Below are positions 19,470-29,115 of a stretch of DNA of 54,581 nt, in pieces. Position numbers and translations under genes: made by a program. The DNA is from Chlamydiales bacterium. Lineage in GTDB: Bacteria; Chlamydiota; Chlamydiia; Chlamydiales; JARBTQ01. Position 1 is the stretch's first letter, and the number at the start of each line of letters is the position of its first letter. The notes under the pieces are model-generated. The model was not told the DNA's origin and did no database searches. It saw only the letters and a list, made by a program, of their open reading frames with translations. The stretch spans positions 1 to 54,581 of the forward strand of contig JARBTQ010000015.1 in NCBI GenBank assembly GCA_029240075.1. The letters run 5' to 3'.

Positions 19470-19496
19470 ACATAAAAAAACAGGAAGGGATCTGTC

Positions 19497-22400
19497 ATGG
19501 ATAGTAGATTTAGCAGCTACAACTCAAACTATATCGACAACTTACTAAAAAATTTACATGAACCAGACATTCAAGAAGGTGAAGCTCCTAATTCTACCAG
19601 ATTAAACATGTCTAACATATTTGGAAGAATAAACTTTACTAATTTAGGGCGAATTAAAAATAAAATCTTCAATGATGGGACCTGGTATGATGAAGCAAAA
19701 GCACGGCAATTGGTAATCGATTATATCAACAATCCTAAGTGCAGAGAATTATTAAAAAATGAATATCAGAGAATCGTTCAAATTTATGATCGATTAGTGC
19801 ATATCTCAAAGAATAAAGGGACTTGGGCAGATGGAATTGACAAAGAGCTATTGCTAGCTTTAGAACCTACTAAAAATAAAAAGGTTCTTTACGAATTAAA
19901 CGAAGTTTTATCGGGAAGTGTTCTTGTAGAAGAATTTGCGAAAGAACAGATTTTTGAGGACAAAGAAACTATTGCAATTGAAAATAAAAATGACCCTATT
20001 GCCCAATCATATACATTCAAACCTGTAGAATCTCATATTATTCCCAATGAAAAATTAATTTTCCATATTCATGCGGACGAATTTGGTAACTCTTCAGAGT
20101 TAGAAGGGGGACATGCAAAAGAGGCTGTTGGTTATTTACGCGACTACCTAGGAGGAAAAACGAATGCAAAAATCTCATCACAGGCTTCTCATTTAGAAAC
20201 TATTATCGATGAACTTGCAAATGCGATACATTTGAAGCCCGAGGCATCTTCTTATACAAGAAGTCTAAATTCAGAACAAGAAAATTTGCAGAAACATATT
20301 GGTAAAGTTAAGCAAAAAATAACTGAAAGTTTTGAGCAACAAAAATCACTTCTACTTATGGGTGGATGGACAGGTCGACCGAGTGGGCATGCTATTTACT
20401 ACGAAATTATTCCTCATTCAGATCAAACCGCGACCTTCCGTCTTTACAATACAGGAGCAGGTATTGAGCATCATTTGCAGGCAAAGCATGGAAACAAATT
20501 AAAATACCAAAGCTACAGTGAATGGACAGGGATTACCAAAGAAAGGCTTGAATCGCCCCACTTTATAGAGGCCTTGCGTGAAACTAATTCATACGCAGAG
20601 TTGCCGGAAGGATCTATTTTAACAGAATATGATGATGAAGATATTTATCAGGGATTACAAAACCTATTGCAGCCTAAAGAGATTATTGAGAACCATAATC
20701 TAAAAATAAATCCTGAACTCATGATGAGTCCTCAGCGTTCTGGAGTTTGCTCATGGCGCTCCTTAATGGCCTTTATGCGTACTAAATTAAGCTTAAATGA
20801 CTATAAAAGATTTAAATGCGATATCAAGCTTCAATCACTTACAGATTATGTTAAAAAGCATCCTGGCAAGCCAACCTTTAGAGAGTGGAATCTTATTCTG
20901 AAAAGCCACCAAAATTTATGCCGAGCTATAGTCCTTCTAAAAGAAAAAGGGCTTGTCAGCGATCTCTATATTCAAAGTGTACAGGGCCCACTAAAAGATA
21001 TATCTAATTGGATCCACTCCTATGCCCAATTACGTTATCAACGCAATGCCCCTCAGCAAGACTTTTCATATGCACTGCCAACTAGTGATACTCTCATTTC
21101 CAATAAACACTCCTTACCTTCACCTTTACATGAAATCGCTTCATCATCAAATACAGAAAAGCTTTTAACTCAACCTCACTTACAAACTATAGAAAGCCTT
21201 AAGCAAGTTAATTTAAAATCACCTGCTACGATAGAAGAGAGCCTAGGTTTAATTATTTCACAAGCAGAGCAAGCATGGGCAAAGCAGGACGATCTCTCTT
21301 TGTATAAAGGGCTAGTTGACATTATAACTGAGTTAAGTCTAGATGAACCTTTCTGGGATAAAGCCATTACAAGCAATTCTCAGAAAGCTGAATCCTTAAT
21401 TATTAAATTAGGGCAATTAGCAGACCTGTTTAAAAAAAGTTGCTTTACAATTACTCAACCCCATATCATCTTTCCAGAAAAAGTTTATACACTTCAGAAA
21501 ATTTTATATCTCCAACAGATAGTGTGTCGCCTAGGTCACCCTAAATCTAAGCTTGGAAAACTAACCGTAGGGAAAGAGAATAAAAAAAACTTATTTAAAA
21601 CTTTCTCTAATGCCAAGATGCAACGAGAGATGGAACGAATCAGTCAAGCAAATAAAAGGCAGTTTGGAGACATAAAGATCGGGTCCACCTTTGTGGTTTA
21701 TAATACTACTTCTAAAGAATGGTCTGGGCAATCATATGATCCATCTGCCGCCACTGACACGATTGGTTTAGAACTAAAATTTCATGAAACAGGTTCTAGC
21801 CCCTCCCTTATCACATTTGAAGATTTTATACGCAAAGAATTCCCCTCCGTAATAGACCTTATAATCAAAAATAACTCTGAGTTTACCAGATTACCCAAAT
21901 TTGCTCAGAATGCCCATATCTACAGTAGCTCCTTCTTACCAGATTGGATAAAAGCTATGCGCGATACTCACTTAATGTGTGAATTTCTAGAGGAATCTAG
22001 CGTAGGATCCCTAGAATCTCTCGACCGTCAAAGCGATCTTAAACCCTGTTTTAAAATTGAAGACAAAGACAAGCACTCAATCGTAAAGATAAGTTTTACT
22101 GGTGTGACAAATGATATTCTAAAACAGACAGCGGTTCAGGAAATTAAAAACAAAACTTATCTCCGCTATGCTAGTCAATACCCTACGATTGCTAATAAAG
22201 CTATTAGCCAGGTGACCTCTTACCTTATGAATAGATATTACAACCTTAGCGAGAAAGAGTTAATAAATACAGATATTAAATCTCTAAAAATAGATCTTCC
22301 CAATGAAGAAATCCAAGGACTCCTTCACTTATTCTTAAACCCAGAACTTCAATTAATCGAAGCTTTGGAATATTTCACGAAGCATCCAGAAAAATTAAAA

Positions 22401-25400
22401 GAAAGAGATTACCAAACTTTACTCCATGTATCCATTTTTCAGAGTAATTTCTTGGAAAAAGCTCTGGCCATAGAGGGAATTTCTGAAAAACTTGCCCTGT
22501 TTATTAAACAAAACTATGAGCAATTTAAAGAAGAAAATGAGATTCAAACTGCTTTATTTCTACTGCGAATGGCTCATCAGTTAAAAGACTTTTGCCCTCA
22601 ACAAGACTTTTATTGCTCAACATTATTAAACTTAGAAAATCTCCTACATCGCCAAGGGATTGAAGCTGATATAAAAGTTTTGATCTATACTGAGCTACTT
22701 GCGCAATTTAGTCACAAAGACAAACTGACGGAGAATGAGACTGCAATCTTAATGGAAGGATCGATCTACATCCAAGAAAATAGCATCAATAGTAAATATA
22801 GTGAAGATCCTGCAGCTTACAAAGAAGCATGCGAAGCTGTAATGACTCATATAAAGCAAACTCAAGAATTACTTGAAAAAGGGGCTCCGGATCAAGCTCT
22901 ACTAAATCGTATTTTAAGAACACTAAGACCAGACATAAAAGAGGATCAAAAATGGACGATAAAGGTACAACCGGGTGAAACCTCAGCTTTTTCCACTATC
23001 GATAATCGCCATACTCTTTATCCCATTCGCTCCCAGTTAATCTCTACTGAATCTGCAGTCCTCTTACCTGCCTCTATGCGTCAAAACCCCCTTTTCGTAC
23101 AGTTATTCCCCAATGTGAACTATGGCTGCTACCTATCTGGAGATATCTATGAATTTGAAGATGAACAAGGAATCAAAACCCTTGTACACATGAAAAATGA
23201 CCATATTATAGTTGATCAAAAGTTATTAGGATCTAATGGAGAGTGGTATCGCTATATACCAGCTAATATGTTTCTCGGAGAACGCAACTCAGAAGAACTA
23301 GTAAGCTACCTAGGAAGTCGGTATTTAACGCATCACTATTCCCATTGGCAAGCTTTAGATCAAACATCAGATGATCTACTGAAAATTTATGCCAAAGATC
23401 TTAAAGATGGACAGATTAAATATACTTTTACAGCTCACCCTATTAAAGGTCCAAATCTACCACAAGAGATTGAAAAAGTTAAACAGGAACAGCTGCAAAA
23501 ATTAAAAGAGGAACATACTAAAAAAAGAGGTTTTTATTCTGAAGTAATATTTGAAATAGAGCTTAAGGATTTAGAGCTCCAAGGAAAATATAAGGAACCG
23601 GTATTAGATAAAGAAGCCTCTTATTTTAAAGCTAGTGAAGTCATTCGGCTCTCTGATCACCTAAAATTAGGTAAACCCTCCCCTATTATGGCTAAATTTG
23701 AAGATCCTAGCTATACCCATGAGTGGTATGATGAAAAAGGGGTCCTGGTCTCTATTGAGCTTCCTCGGTTTAACCTTTCATTCAAAGTCGATCCATTAAA
23801 TCAGGACCGATTAACCTGTAACCAGTTTCCAAACTACTTTCTTAACTTAAAAGATTCTATCCCTGAATTAGGTGTACACCATCACTTTATCTTACTAGAA
23901 AGTAAACAAGGACAGCGTACAGTATTGCTTCCACAACAAACTTTAAGTGCTCCCGAGAACAGGGAAGTTTTGCTTCCCCGTTACGACATGGATCGCGAGC
24001 TGGGACGAGAGCAAACCAATGCACAAAAATATTTAACTTTTGAGATTCAAAAGGATGGCAAACTCTTCAATAAGTCGCGCGAAGCTAATATCTACTTAGC
24101 CTATATACTGGGAACAGCTCAGGAATATGAAAAAGCCGCCTATTATCTAAGAAAATATGGTGCAAAACTAAGCGCCTATACCCCCTCTGAAGTGAGTCTT
24201 TTAGAAAAAGTAGCTACAATCACAGATATTACGGGTGATAAAAGTGGAAATAGTATTGTCGTACAACTGTATGCACAGTACCTTCTCCTGAAGAATGATC
24301 TTTCTCATCAAAAGGAGATCTCTAAGAAAAAACTCAATATCCTTGCTAACCTTTACGAACTTTACTTAAACCATTATCGCAATGTTACTACATTCAAACT
24401 GAAGCCTATAGAAGAAACTCAGATAGCTAGGTTTATTGAAGAGCAAGCATTACAGGTTTCATTAGCTAAGATAGATCGCACAAAAAACATTTTCAATAGT
24501 CTTCACGGTTTTAAAGTTCCGGAAGTCTATGTAGAGTACATGAGAAAACCATACTCACATGTTTTATTGACACGTACTCATAGAGAGCTTGGGGATCATT
24601 TCCTTTATTATTATGAGCTAGCAAGAAAAGGGAGCGAAGCTGAAAAACAGCGTCTTAAACAATCCCTGCTATTTATGCGTACTACAGAGCCTGATGAAGT
24701 TAATGGAATTGCCAATCTCTTTGAAGCCATCTTAGAAAATCCATTAGCTTTCCCTGATCCAATCAGTAGCTACCAAGCTACCCTTGTAAATGGTGAAAGA
24801 GCTATAGATAAATGGAAACAGGAGGTAGAAAGTATAGCGATAAATTGGCTAACTAACCGAAAGCTTAATCACTCAATCCCTATTCAAAATAAAAATTTAG
24901 AGAGATTGACTAGTCCTCATCCAGATAAAAAACCCTTTGTTCTGCCAAATATTCAATTACAATATAGCCTACCGCAAGTTCCTGCTTTTTCTGAGGCATC
25001 CAGACAGCGTCATTGCTTTACCGAATATAAAGAACAAGAAATTTTAGAAAATACTGAAGGTTTAATAGATCTACTACAGACCCGTAACAAAGATAATCCT
25101 CTTGAAGAACGGGAAGGGCAACGCTTATTGAGAGACCTTACCGAGTATCAAAAGCAAAATTCAATGACAACCTACACAACAACTGAGGAAAGTCTAAAAC
25201 AAGCTATACAAATCTTACTTCGGGATAAAACAAACGACCAAAAGCAATTAGAGTCTCTAAGAAGTGAAATTTTAGAGCTAGCCAATAAACAACCCGATCT
25301 AAAAACACAACTAAGCCTAGAGCAAATAGAGACATGGGGTGGCTTACGTAAAGTTATGACTCTAGAAGAATTGATTGTCTCCTTTGCACGCAAAGATTTG

Positions 25401-28400
25401 CTAAGCTTACTTCACCGAAATTCTACTTTAGATGAATCTAGTTTAAATGATTTAGGTGAAAAGATTGGGACTTACTTACTATACGCGACACGTTCACAGC
25501 AAAGGACTCGCTCAGAAATAATCCTAAATAAATTGAGCAAAATAGATGACAAAAATACCCCCGAATATAAAGATTTAATAAACGAATTTGCTCAAACAAT
25601 GCTAAGTGAAAGGTCCTACAATCCATTGGAGCGCCCCGCCTATCTCGCTTTTGAATATTTTGCGAACATCACAATGCGCCCTTCTCAGGTTGAAAAGCTA
25701 GAAAAATTTTTGAAAGAAGGAGATATGAACCCTATTATGGAGATGATTATGGGTTCAGGCAAATCAAAAGTTTTACTCCCTCTACTTGGTCTCATGCGAG
25801 CTGATGGAAAAAATCTCTCGATGATTATCGTCCCTGAGCCACTATTTGAAAGTGTTTCTCAAGACACCCAAAATACATTAAGAGACGCTTTTTCTCAATC
25901 ACTGCAATCCCTTTCATTTGATAGGAACACCCAGTTTACAAAGAGATCGCTCGAATTTATTTTAGAGGATCTAAAGGATATCCAAAAAAGTAAAGAATGC
26001 CTGATTATGACCAGTAAAAGTGTCCAGTGCTTAATGCTTAAGTTTATTGAGCGCTGCGCTGAGCATTTCAATCAATCTAACAATGATGATACGCTTCCAG
26101 CCGAACTCCAAATCATGCGAGAGATCCTTACTATGGTCAGTCAAAGGGGTTATCCATTAATCGATGAGGCGGATACTGCGTTAAATGTCTTGCATGAAGT
26201 CAGCTTTAGCTGCGGAAACCAATTATCCCCTCAAGTCTATGAGGTAGAATTGTTATCGGAACTCTATGCTTTACTCTATGAACAACCTGAATTAAAGCTT
26301 TTAGCTCGCCTTGAAACGGATCCTAATCCTGATTTAAAGGCTCCAGGCTTAACAGAAAAGCTGTACCACGAAGAGATCAAACCGCGCTTAGCATCAGCTT
26401 TTGTTGAACGTTTGACTACTATGACTTTTGAGTCAAAGCACCTTACAAACAAAGTACATACATTCATTAACCAATTGGACAAAGTTCAAAACACTGATTT
26501 AATGCATTACCTATGCAGAGACGTAGACCATATGACTAGTGCCCAGAAGTTTTATAATTCACTAGATGAAGAGATGCAAAATATCCTAGCACTAGCTGGA
26601 GAGCAAATCTCCCACTTACTACCCTATACTCTAACACGTATTTGCGATGAAAAGTATGGATTGGAAGAAAAATCAAAAGGTGTCTTAGCAATCCCCTTTT
26701 CAGCTGCAAACACCCCTAATTCAGGTTCCCAATTTTCCAATCCCTATATCACAATGAACTATACTTTCCAAACTTACATGAAGAAAGGGGTTACAACCGA
26801 GATCATTGAAAACCAAATCAAATTATTGCAAGACCAAGCTTTGCGTGAGATAGCAACATCTGGAGGAAAAATACAGCTAAAAGAGACTACTGCCGGGCAA
26901 ATATTTGCAAAATTAAAAGGGACTCTTGATATACCCCTTTTTAACTACCGTCCTGTGCATATTAATGAATTAACAAAACGCATTAATAATAGCCCTACAA
27001 GTAAAAGAAACTTCGTCACTTATACCATTCTACCCCAGATGGCTTATTTTGAAAAAAAATTGAGTTGTAACCCGCAGAATTTAGTTGCTTTATTCAACAA
27101 AGTTGCAGGCTTTACAGGAACCCTTTGGAATGGTTCAAGTATGCATCACAAGTTAAAGGCTGAACCTGAGCTTGGTACGGATGCTAAAACCCTCTCCATC
27201 CTTTGGGAGCATAGCCGCACTAACGCGATTTCAATTAAGGAAGGCTCTACACAAGAGATGCTTGAACAGCTTAAAACCCAATCTATTTCTTACGATATGA
27301 TCAGTGATGCGGGGGGCTACTTTAAGCAAGGAAGTAACTCTGATATAGCCCATAAAGTAGCTACCATAAATGGTAAAGAAGTGGTCTTCTACGATAAGGA
27401 AGGAGCGCAAACGATAACTGATGGGCATTCCGAACTCCCTCTTGCTCAATCTAATAAACCAGCAGAAGAGCGACTTACATTCCTCGACCAAAGTCATACT
27501 ACAGGAGCCGATGTTCCTCAGAAAAGAGATGCTATAAGTCTGGTAACGATCGGACGAAACATGCTCTTACGCGATCTATTACAGAGTGTTTGGCGCTTAC
27601 GAGGCTTGGCAAAATTACAACGTGTTCGATTCCTCATTAGTGATGAAGTAGCTGAGATTATCCGGCAACGCTTAGGCTTAGAGAAAGGTGCTGCAATACA
27701 ATTTGATTCAATCTTAAAATTTGTAATAGCGAATCAGGCTTCTCAACAAGGGCGTGACAATTATAAAGCGCTCCGTCAGGAACTCGCTAATCTTCCACAG
27801 CAAATTTTACTGACGGCCTTACTAAACAAAAAGCTTATACCAAAAGCAAGAAAACAGATATTTAAATTTTTAGAAACTGAATGGATTAAGCCCTCTATTT
27901 TCAGCCCTAAAGAGCTTTATGGCACATTGACAACAGAAATAGAGTCAAAAAAGGTAGTTCAAGAAGACCGAAAGCAGAGCCTATCCCATCTAGAGACCAT
28001 ATTTAATAAAATGCCTTGGCTAGAGCAGTTGGGTTTCCACAAAGAGCAATACATGCAAGAAGTGGAGCTGCTTACTAAGAGAATAGAAAATGCTCTCCCC
28101 GCTTATTTGCAAAATCCTCCTAAAGCAATAGAAGATGATCAAACTGTCGAAGTAGAACAGGAAACTCAAACGGAAACTGAAAAAGAAACGGAGCTTGAAG
28201 TACAAGAGATGGTACAAGAAGGAAATATTACCATTGGGTTTGTAAAATCTTCACAATTAAAGGAGTTTCCCTCCTTTGCAGAAGCTCTTAAAGAGATTGA
28301 TCGCAGAACTGGTAGTGAGTCTATAAGTGATCGTACTCATGGATTTGAAAAAGATAAATGCCCTGTCTTCCCACTTAAGAGCTATCTAGAAAGAGATAAT

Positions 28401-28862
28401 AAACTAAATGCTTACACTTCAGCATTTGAAGGTATCGATTTGAGTATCAATGTGCTTGAGTGGACCGATAAAAAAGAGCATTTTGCGCTACTTGGACAGC
28501 GTCGAATCGATTTTCATCACCTACTTATCAAAGATTCAAAAGTCACTATACTAAGCCAGGAAGAAGCTATTCACCATTACAATAGCGCTGATTATTACAA
28601 CCTAACACTTGGGTATAATGACCATAAGAAAAAACCACCATTAGACATCTTATTTAAAATAACCAAAGTAAAATTCTTGAACGGAGAATCGCAATTTAGT
28701 AAGGAGGAAATAGATCTTCTAAAACAATGGTTTGCTGTTCAAGGGCCTGAAAAAATGCAAAAGCTCTATCTAGAACATATATTGAATGGTTACCCTCAAA
28801 AAGCAGCTCGTTACCAAGGTAGCCCTTTACAAAAGTTATTTGCCACAATGGGAAGCGCTTAG
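19497..28862 (+). CDS. Giant DUF3638-like helicase-type protein with possible N-terminal cysteine protease region
   Basis: 3121 residues, cytoplasmic or secreted, no membrane segments. Seen: near the C-terminal third a P-loop MGSGKS (K2089), an IDEAD box (D2223-D2226) and a helicase motif VI-like QSVWRLRG (Q2696-R2702), preceded by TGADVPQKRDA. This layout fits the DUF3638/DUF3645 superfamily 2-like giants known from fungi, protists and some chlamydiae. Near the N-terminus, H298 (PSGHAIYYE), N318 (RLYNTGAG), Q413 and C418 (SPQRSGVCSWRS) follow the H-D/N-Q-C order of CE-clan (Ulp1-like) cysteine proteases. A Glu/Thr-rich segment lies near 2885. Strong ribosome binding site GGAAGGG seven bases before ATG. 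Single gene. Function unknown; an effector acting on host ubiquitin-like systems is inference. Confidence 0.85.
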   Translation: MDSRFSSYNSNYIDNLLKNLHEPDIQEGEAPNSTRLNMSNIFGRINFTNLGRIKNKIFNDGTWYDEAKARQLVIDYINNPKCRELLKNEYQRIVQIYDRLVHISKNKGTWADGIDKELLLALEPTKNKKVLYELNEVLSGSVLVEEFAKEQIFEDKETIAIENKNDPIAQSYTFKPVESHIIPNEKLIFHIHADEFGNSSELEGGHAKEAVGYLRDYLGGKTNAKISSQASHLETIIDELANAIHLKPEASSYTRSLNSEQENLQKHIGKVKQKITESFEQQKSLLLMGGWTGRPSGHAIYYEIIPHSDQTATFRLYNTGAGIEHHLQAKHGNKLKYQSYSEWTGITKERLESPHFIEALRETNSYAELPEGSILTEYDDEDIYQGLQNLLQPKEIIENHNLKINPELMMSPQRSGVCSWRSLMAFMRTKLSLNDYKRFKCDIKLQSLTDYVKKHPGKPTFREWNLILKSHQNLCRAIVLLKEKGLVSDLYIQSVQGPLKDISNWIHSYAQLRYQRNAPQQDFSYALPTSDTLISNKHSLPSPLHEIASSSNTEKLLTQPHLQTIESLKQVNLKSPATIEESLGLIISQAEQAWAKQDDLSLYKGLVDIITELSLDEPFWDKAITSNSQKAESLIIKLGQLADLFKKSCFTITQPHIIFPEKVYTLQKILYLQQIVCRLGHPKSKLGKLTVGKENKKNLFKTFSNAKMQREMERISQANKRQFGDIKIGSTFVVYNTTSKEWSGQSYDPSAATDTIGLELKFHETGSSPSLITFEDFIRKEFPSVIDLIIKNNSEFTRLPKFAQNAHIYSSSFLPDWIKAMRDTHLMCEFLEESSVGSLESLDRQSDLKPCFKIEDKDKHSIVKISFTGVTNDILKQTAVQEIKNKTYLRYASQYPTIANKAISQVTSYLMNRYYNLSEKELINTDIKSLKIDLPNEEIQGLLHLFLNPELQLIEALEYFTKHPEKLKERDYQTLLHVSIFQSNFLEKALAIEGISEKLALFIKQNYEQFKEENEIQTALFLLRMAHQLKDFCPQQDFYCSTLLNLENLLHRQGIEADIKVLIYTELLAQFSHKDKLTENETAILMEGSIYIQENSINSKYSEDPAAYKEACEAVMTHIKQTQELLEKGAPDQALLNRILRTLRPDIKEDQKWTIKVQPGETSAFSTIDNRHTLYPIRSQLISTESAVLLPASMRQNPLFVQLFPNVNYGCYLSGDIYEFEDEQGIKTLVHMKNDHIIVDQKLLGSNGEWYRYIPANMFLGERNSEELVSYLGSRYLTHHYSHWQALDQTSDDLLKIYAKDLKDGQIKYTFTAHPIKGPNLPQEIEKVKQEQLQKLKEEHTKKRGFYSEVIFEIELKDLELQGKYKEPVLDKEASYFKASEVIRLSDHLKLGKPSPIMAKFEDPSYTHEWYDEKGVLVSIELPRFNLSFKVDPLNQDRLTCNQFPNYFLNLKDSIPELGVHHHFILLESKQGQRTVLLPQQTLSAPENREVLLPRYDMDRELGREQTNAQKYLTFEIQKDGKLFNKSREANIYLAYILGTAQEYEKAAYYLRKYGAKLSAYTPSEVSLLEKVATITDITGDKSGNSIVVQLYAQYLLLKNDLSHQKEISKKKLNILANLYELYLNHYRNVTTFKLKPIEETQIARFIEEQALQVSLAKIDRTKNIFNSLHGFKVPEVYVEYMRKPYSHVLLTRTHRELGDHFLYYYELARKGSEAEKQRLKQSLLFMRTTEPDEVNGIANLFEAILENPLAFPDPISSYQATLVNGERAIDKWKQEVESIAINWLTNRKLNHSIPIQNKNLERLTSPHPDKKPFVLPNIQLQYSLPQVPAFSEASRQRHCFTEYKEQEILENTEGLIDLLQTRNKDNPLEEREGQRLLRDLTEYQKQNSMTTYTTTEESLKQAIQILLRDKTNDQKQLESLRSEILELANKQPDLKTQLSLEQIETWGGLRKVMTLEELIVSFARKDLLSLLHRNSTLDESSLNDLGEKIGTYLLYATRSQQRTRSEIILNKLSKIDDKNTPEYKDLINEFAQTMLSERSYNPLERPAYLAFEYFANITMRPSQVEKLEKFLKEGDMNPIMEMIMGSGKSKVLLPLLGLMRADGKNLSMIIVPEPLFESVSQDTQNTLRDAFSQSLQSLSFDRNTQFTKRSLEFILEDLKDIQKSKECLIMTSKSVQCLMLKFIERCAEHFNQSNNDDTLPAELQIMREILTMVSQRGYPLIDEADTALNVLHEVSFSCGNQLSPQVYEVELLSELYALLYEQPELKLLARLETDPNPDLKAPGLTEKLYHEEIKPRLASAFVERLTTMTFESKHLTNKVHTFINQLDKVQNTDLMHYLCRDVDHMTSAQKFYNSLDEEMQNILALAGEQISHLLPYTLTRICDEKYGLEEKSKGVLAIPFSAANTPNSGSQFSNPYITMNYTFQTYMKKGVTTEIIENQIKLLQDQALREIATSGGKIQLKETTAGQIFAKLKGTLDIPLFNYRPVHINELTKRINNSPTSKRNFVTYTILPQMAYFEKKLSCNPQNLVALFNKVAGFTGTLWNGSSMHHKLKAEPELGTDAKTLSILWEHSRTNAISIKEGSTQEMLEQLKTQSISYDMISDAGGYFKQGSNSDIAHKVATINGKEVVFYDKEGAQTITDGHSELPLAQSNKPAEERLTFLDQSHTTGADVPQKRDAISLVTIGRNMLLRDLLQSVWRLRGLAKLQRVRFLISDEVAEIIRQRLGLEKGAAIQFDSILKFVIANQASQQGRDNYKALRQELANLPQQILLTALLNKKLIPKARKQIFKFLETEWIKPSIFSPKELYGTLTTEIESKKVVQEDRKQSLSHLETIFNKMPWLEQLGFHKEQYMQEVELLTKRIENALPAYLQNPPKAIEDDQTVEVEQETQTETEKETELEVQEMVQEGNITIGFVKSSQLKEFPSFAEALKEIDRRTGSESISDRTHGFEKDKCPVFPLKSYLERDNKLNAYTSAFEGIDLSINVLEWTDKKEHFALLGQRRIDFHHLLIKDSKVTILSQEEAIHHYNSADYYNLTLGYNDHKKKPPLDILFKITKVKFLNGESQFSKEEIDLLKQWFAVQGPEKMQKLYLEHILNGYPQKAARYQGSPLQKLFATMGSA

Positions 28863-29062
28863 CTGAATGCCAGTTTTGACTTTCCTGTATTAAAGTCGAC
28901 TTGGTACAAGAACCAGTTTCTTGAGCTACACAACTCCTTGTTGCTTAGTTATAAGACGAGTTTGTAATAGTATAGGCTTTTATCAAATACTAGCTGATAG
29001 ATGGCAAAGAATGTGGCTAAGTTCAGTTGAACTTGTATAGAAGCAAATCATTTCATAAATAG

Positions 29063-29098
29063 ACCTACTTCAAAGCTCTAGCTAGGCAAGAAGTAGGT
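29063..29098. repeat. Inverted repeat between convergent genes
   Basis: ACCTACTTC (29063-29071) and GAAGTAGGT (29090-29098), perfect 9-base stem with an 18-base loop, between the ends of the giant gene and the fliK-like gene. The left flank is ATAG, as in the AGACCT repeat group. It could act as a terminator for either strand, but lacks a clear T-run. Confidence 0.45.
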
Positions 29099-29115
29099 AA
29101 AATACATAAAGTCAA

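Larger units (their letters stand above)
18610..19496. other. Long gene-free region with repeats between divergent genes
   Basis: 887 bases without a gene. Contents: a MITE-like insertion at 18690-18822; an inverted pair TAGACCT / AGGTCTA at 19185-19215; the palindrome GGCAATTGCC near 19234-19243; a long imperfect palindrome at 19391-19469; and the strong ribosome binding site GGAAGGG at 19483-19489 of the giant gene. The promoter of that gene must lie here. Confidence 0.6.

Noticed and set aside
27231-27497. Antisense frame inside the giant gene.
   Set aside because: No ribosome binding site, no motif, lies opposite strongly conserved helicase-type sequence.
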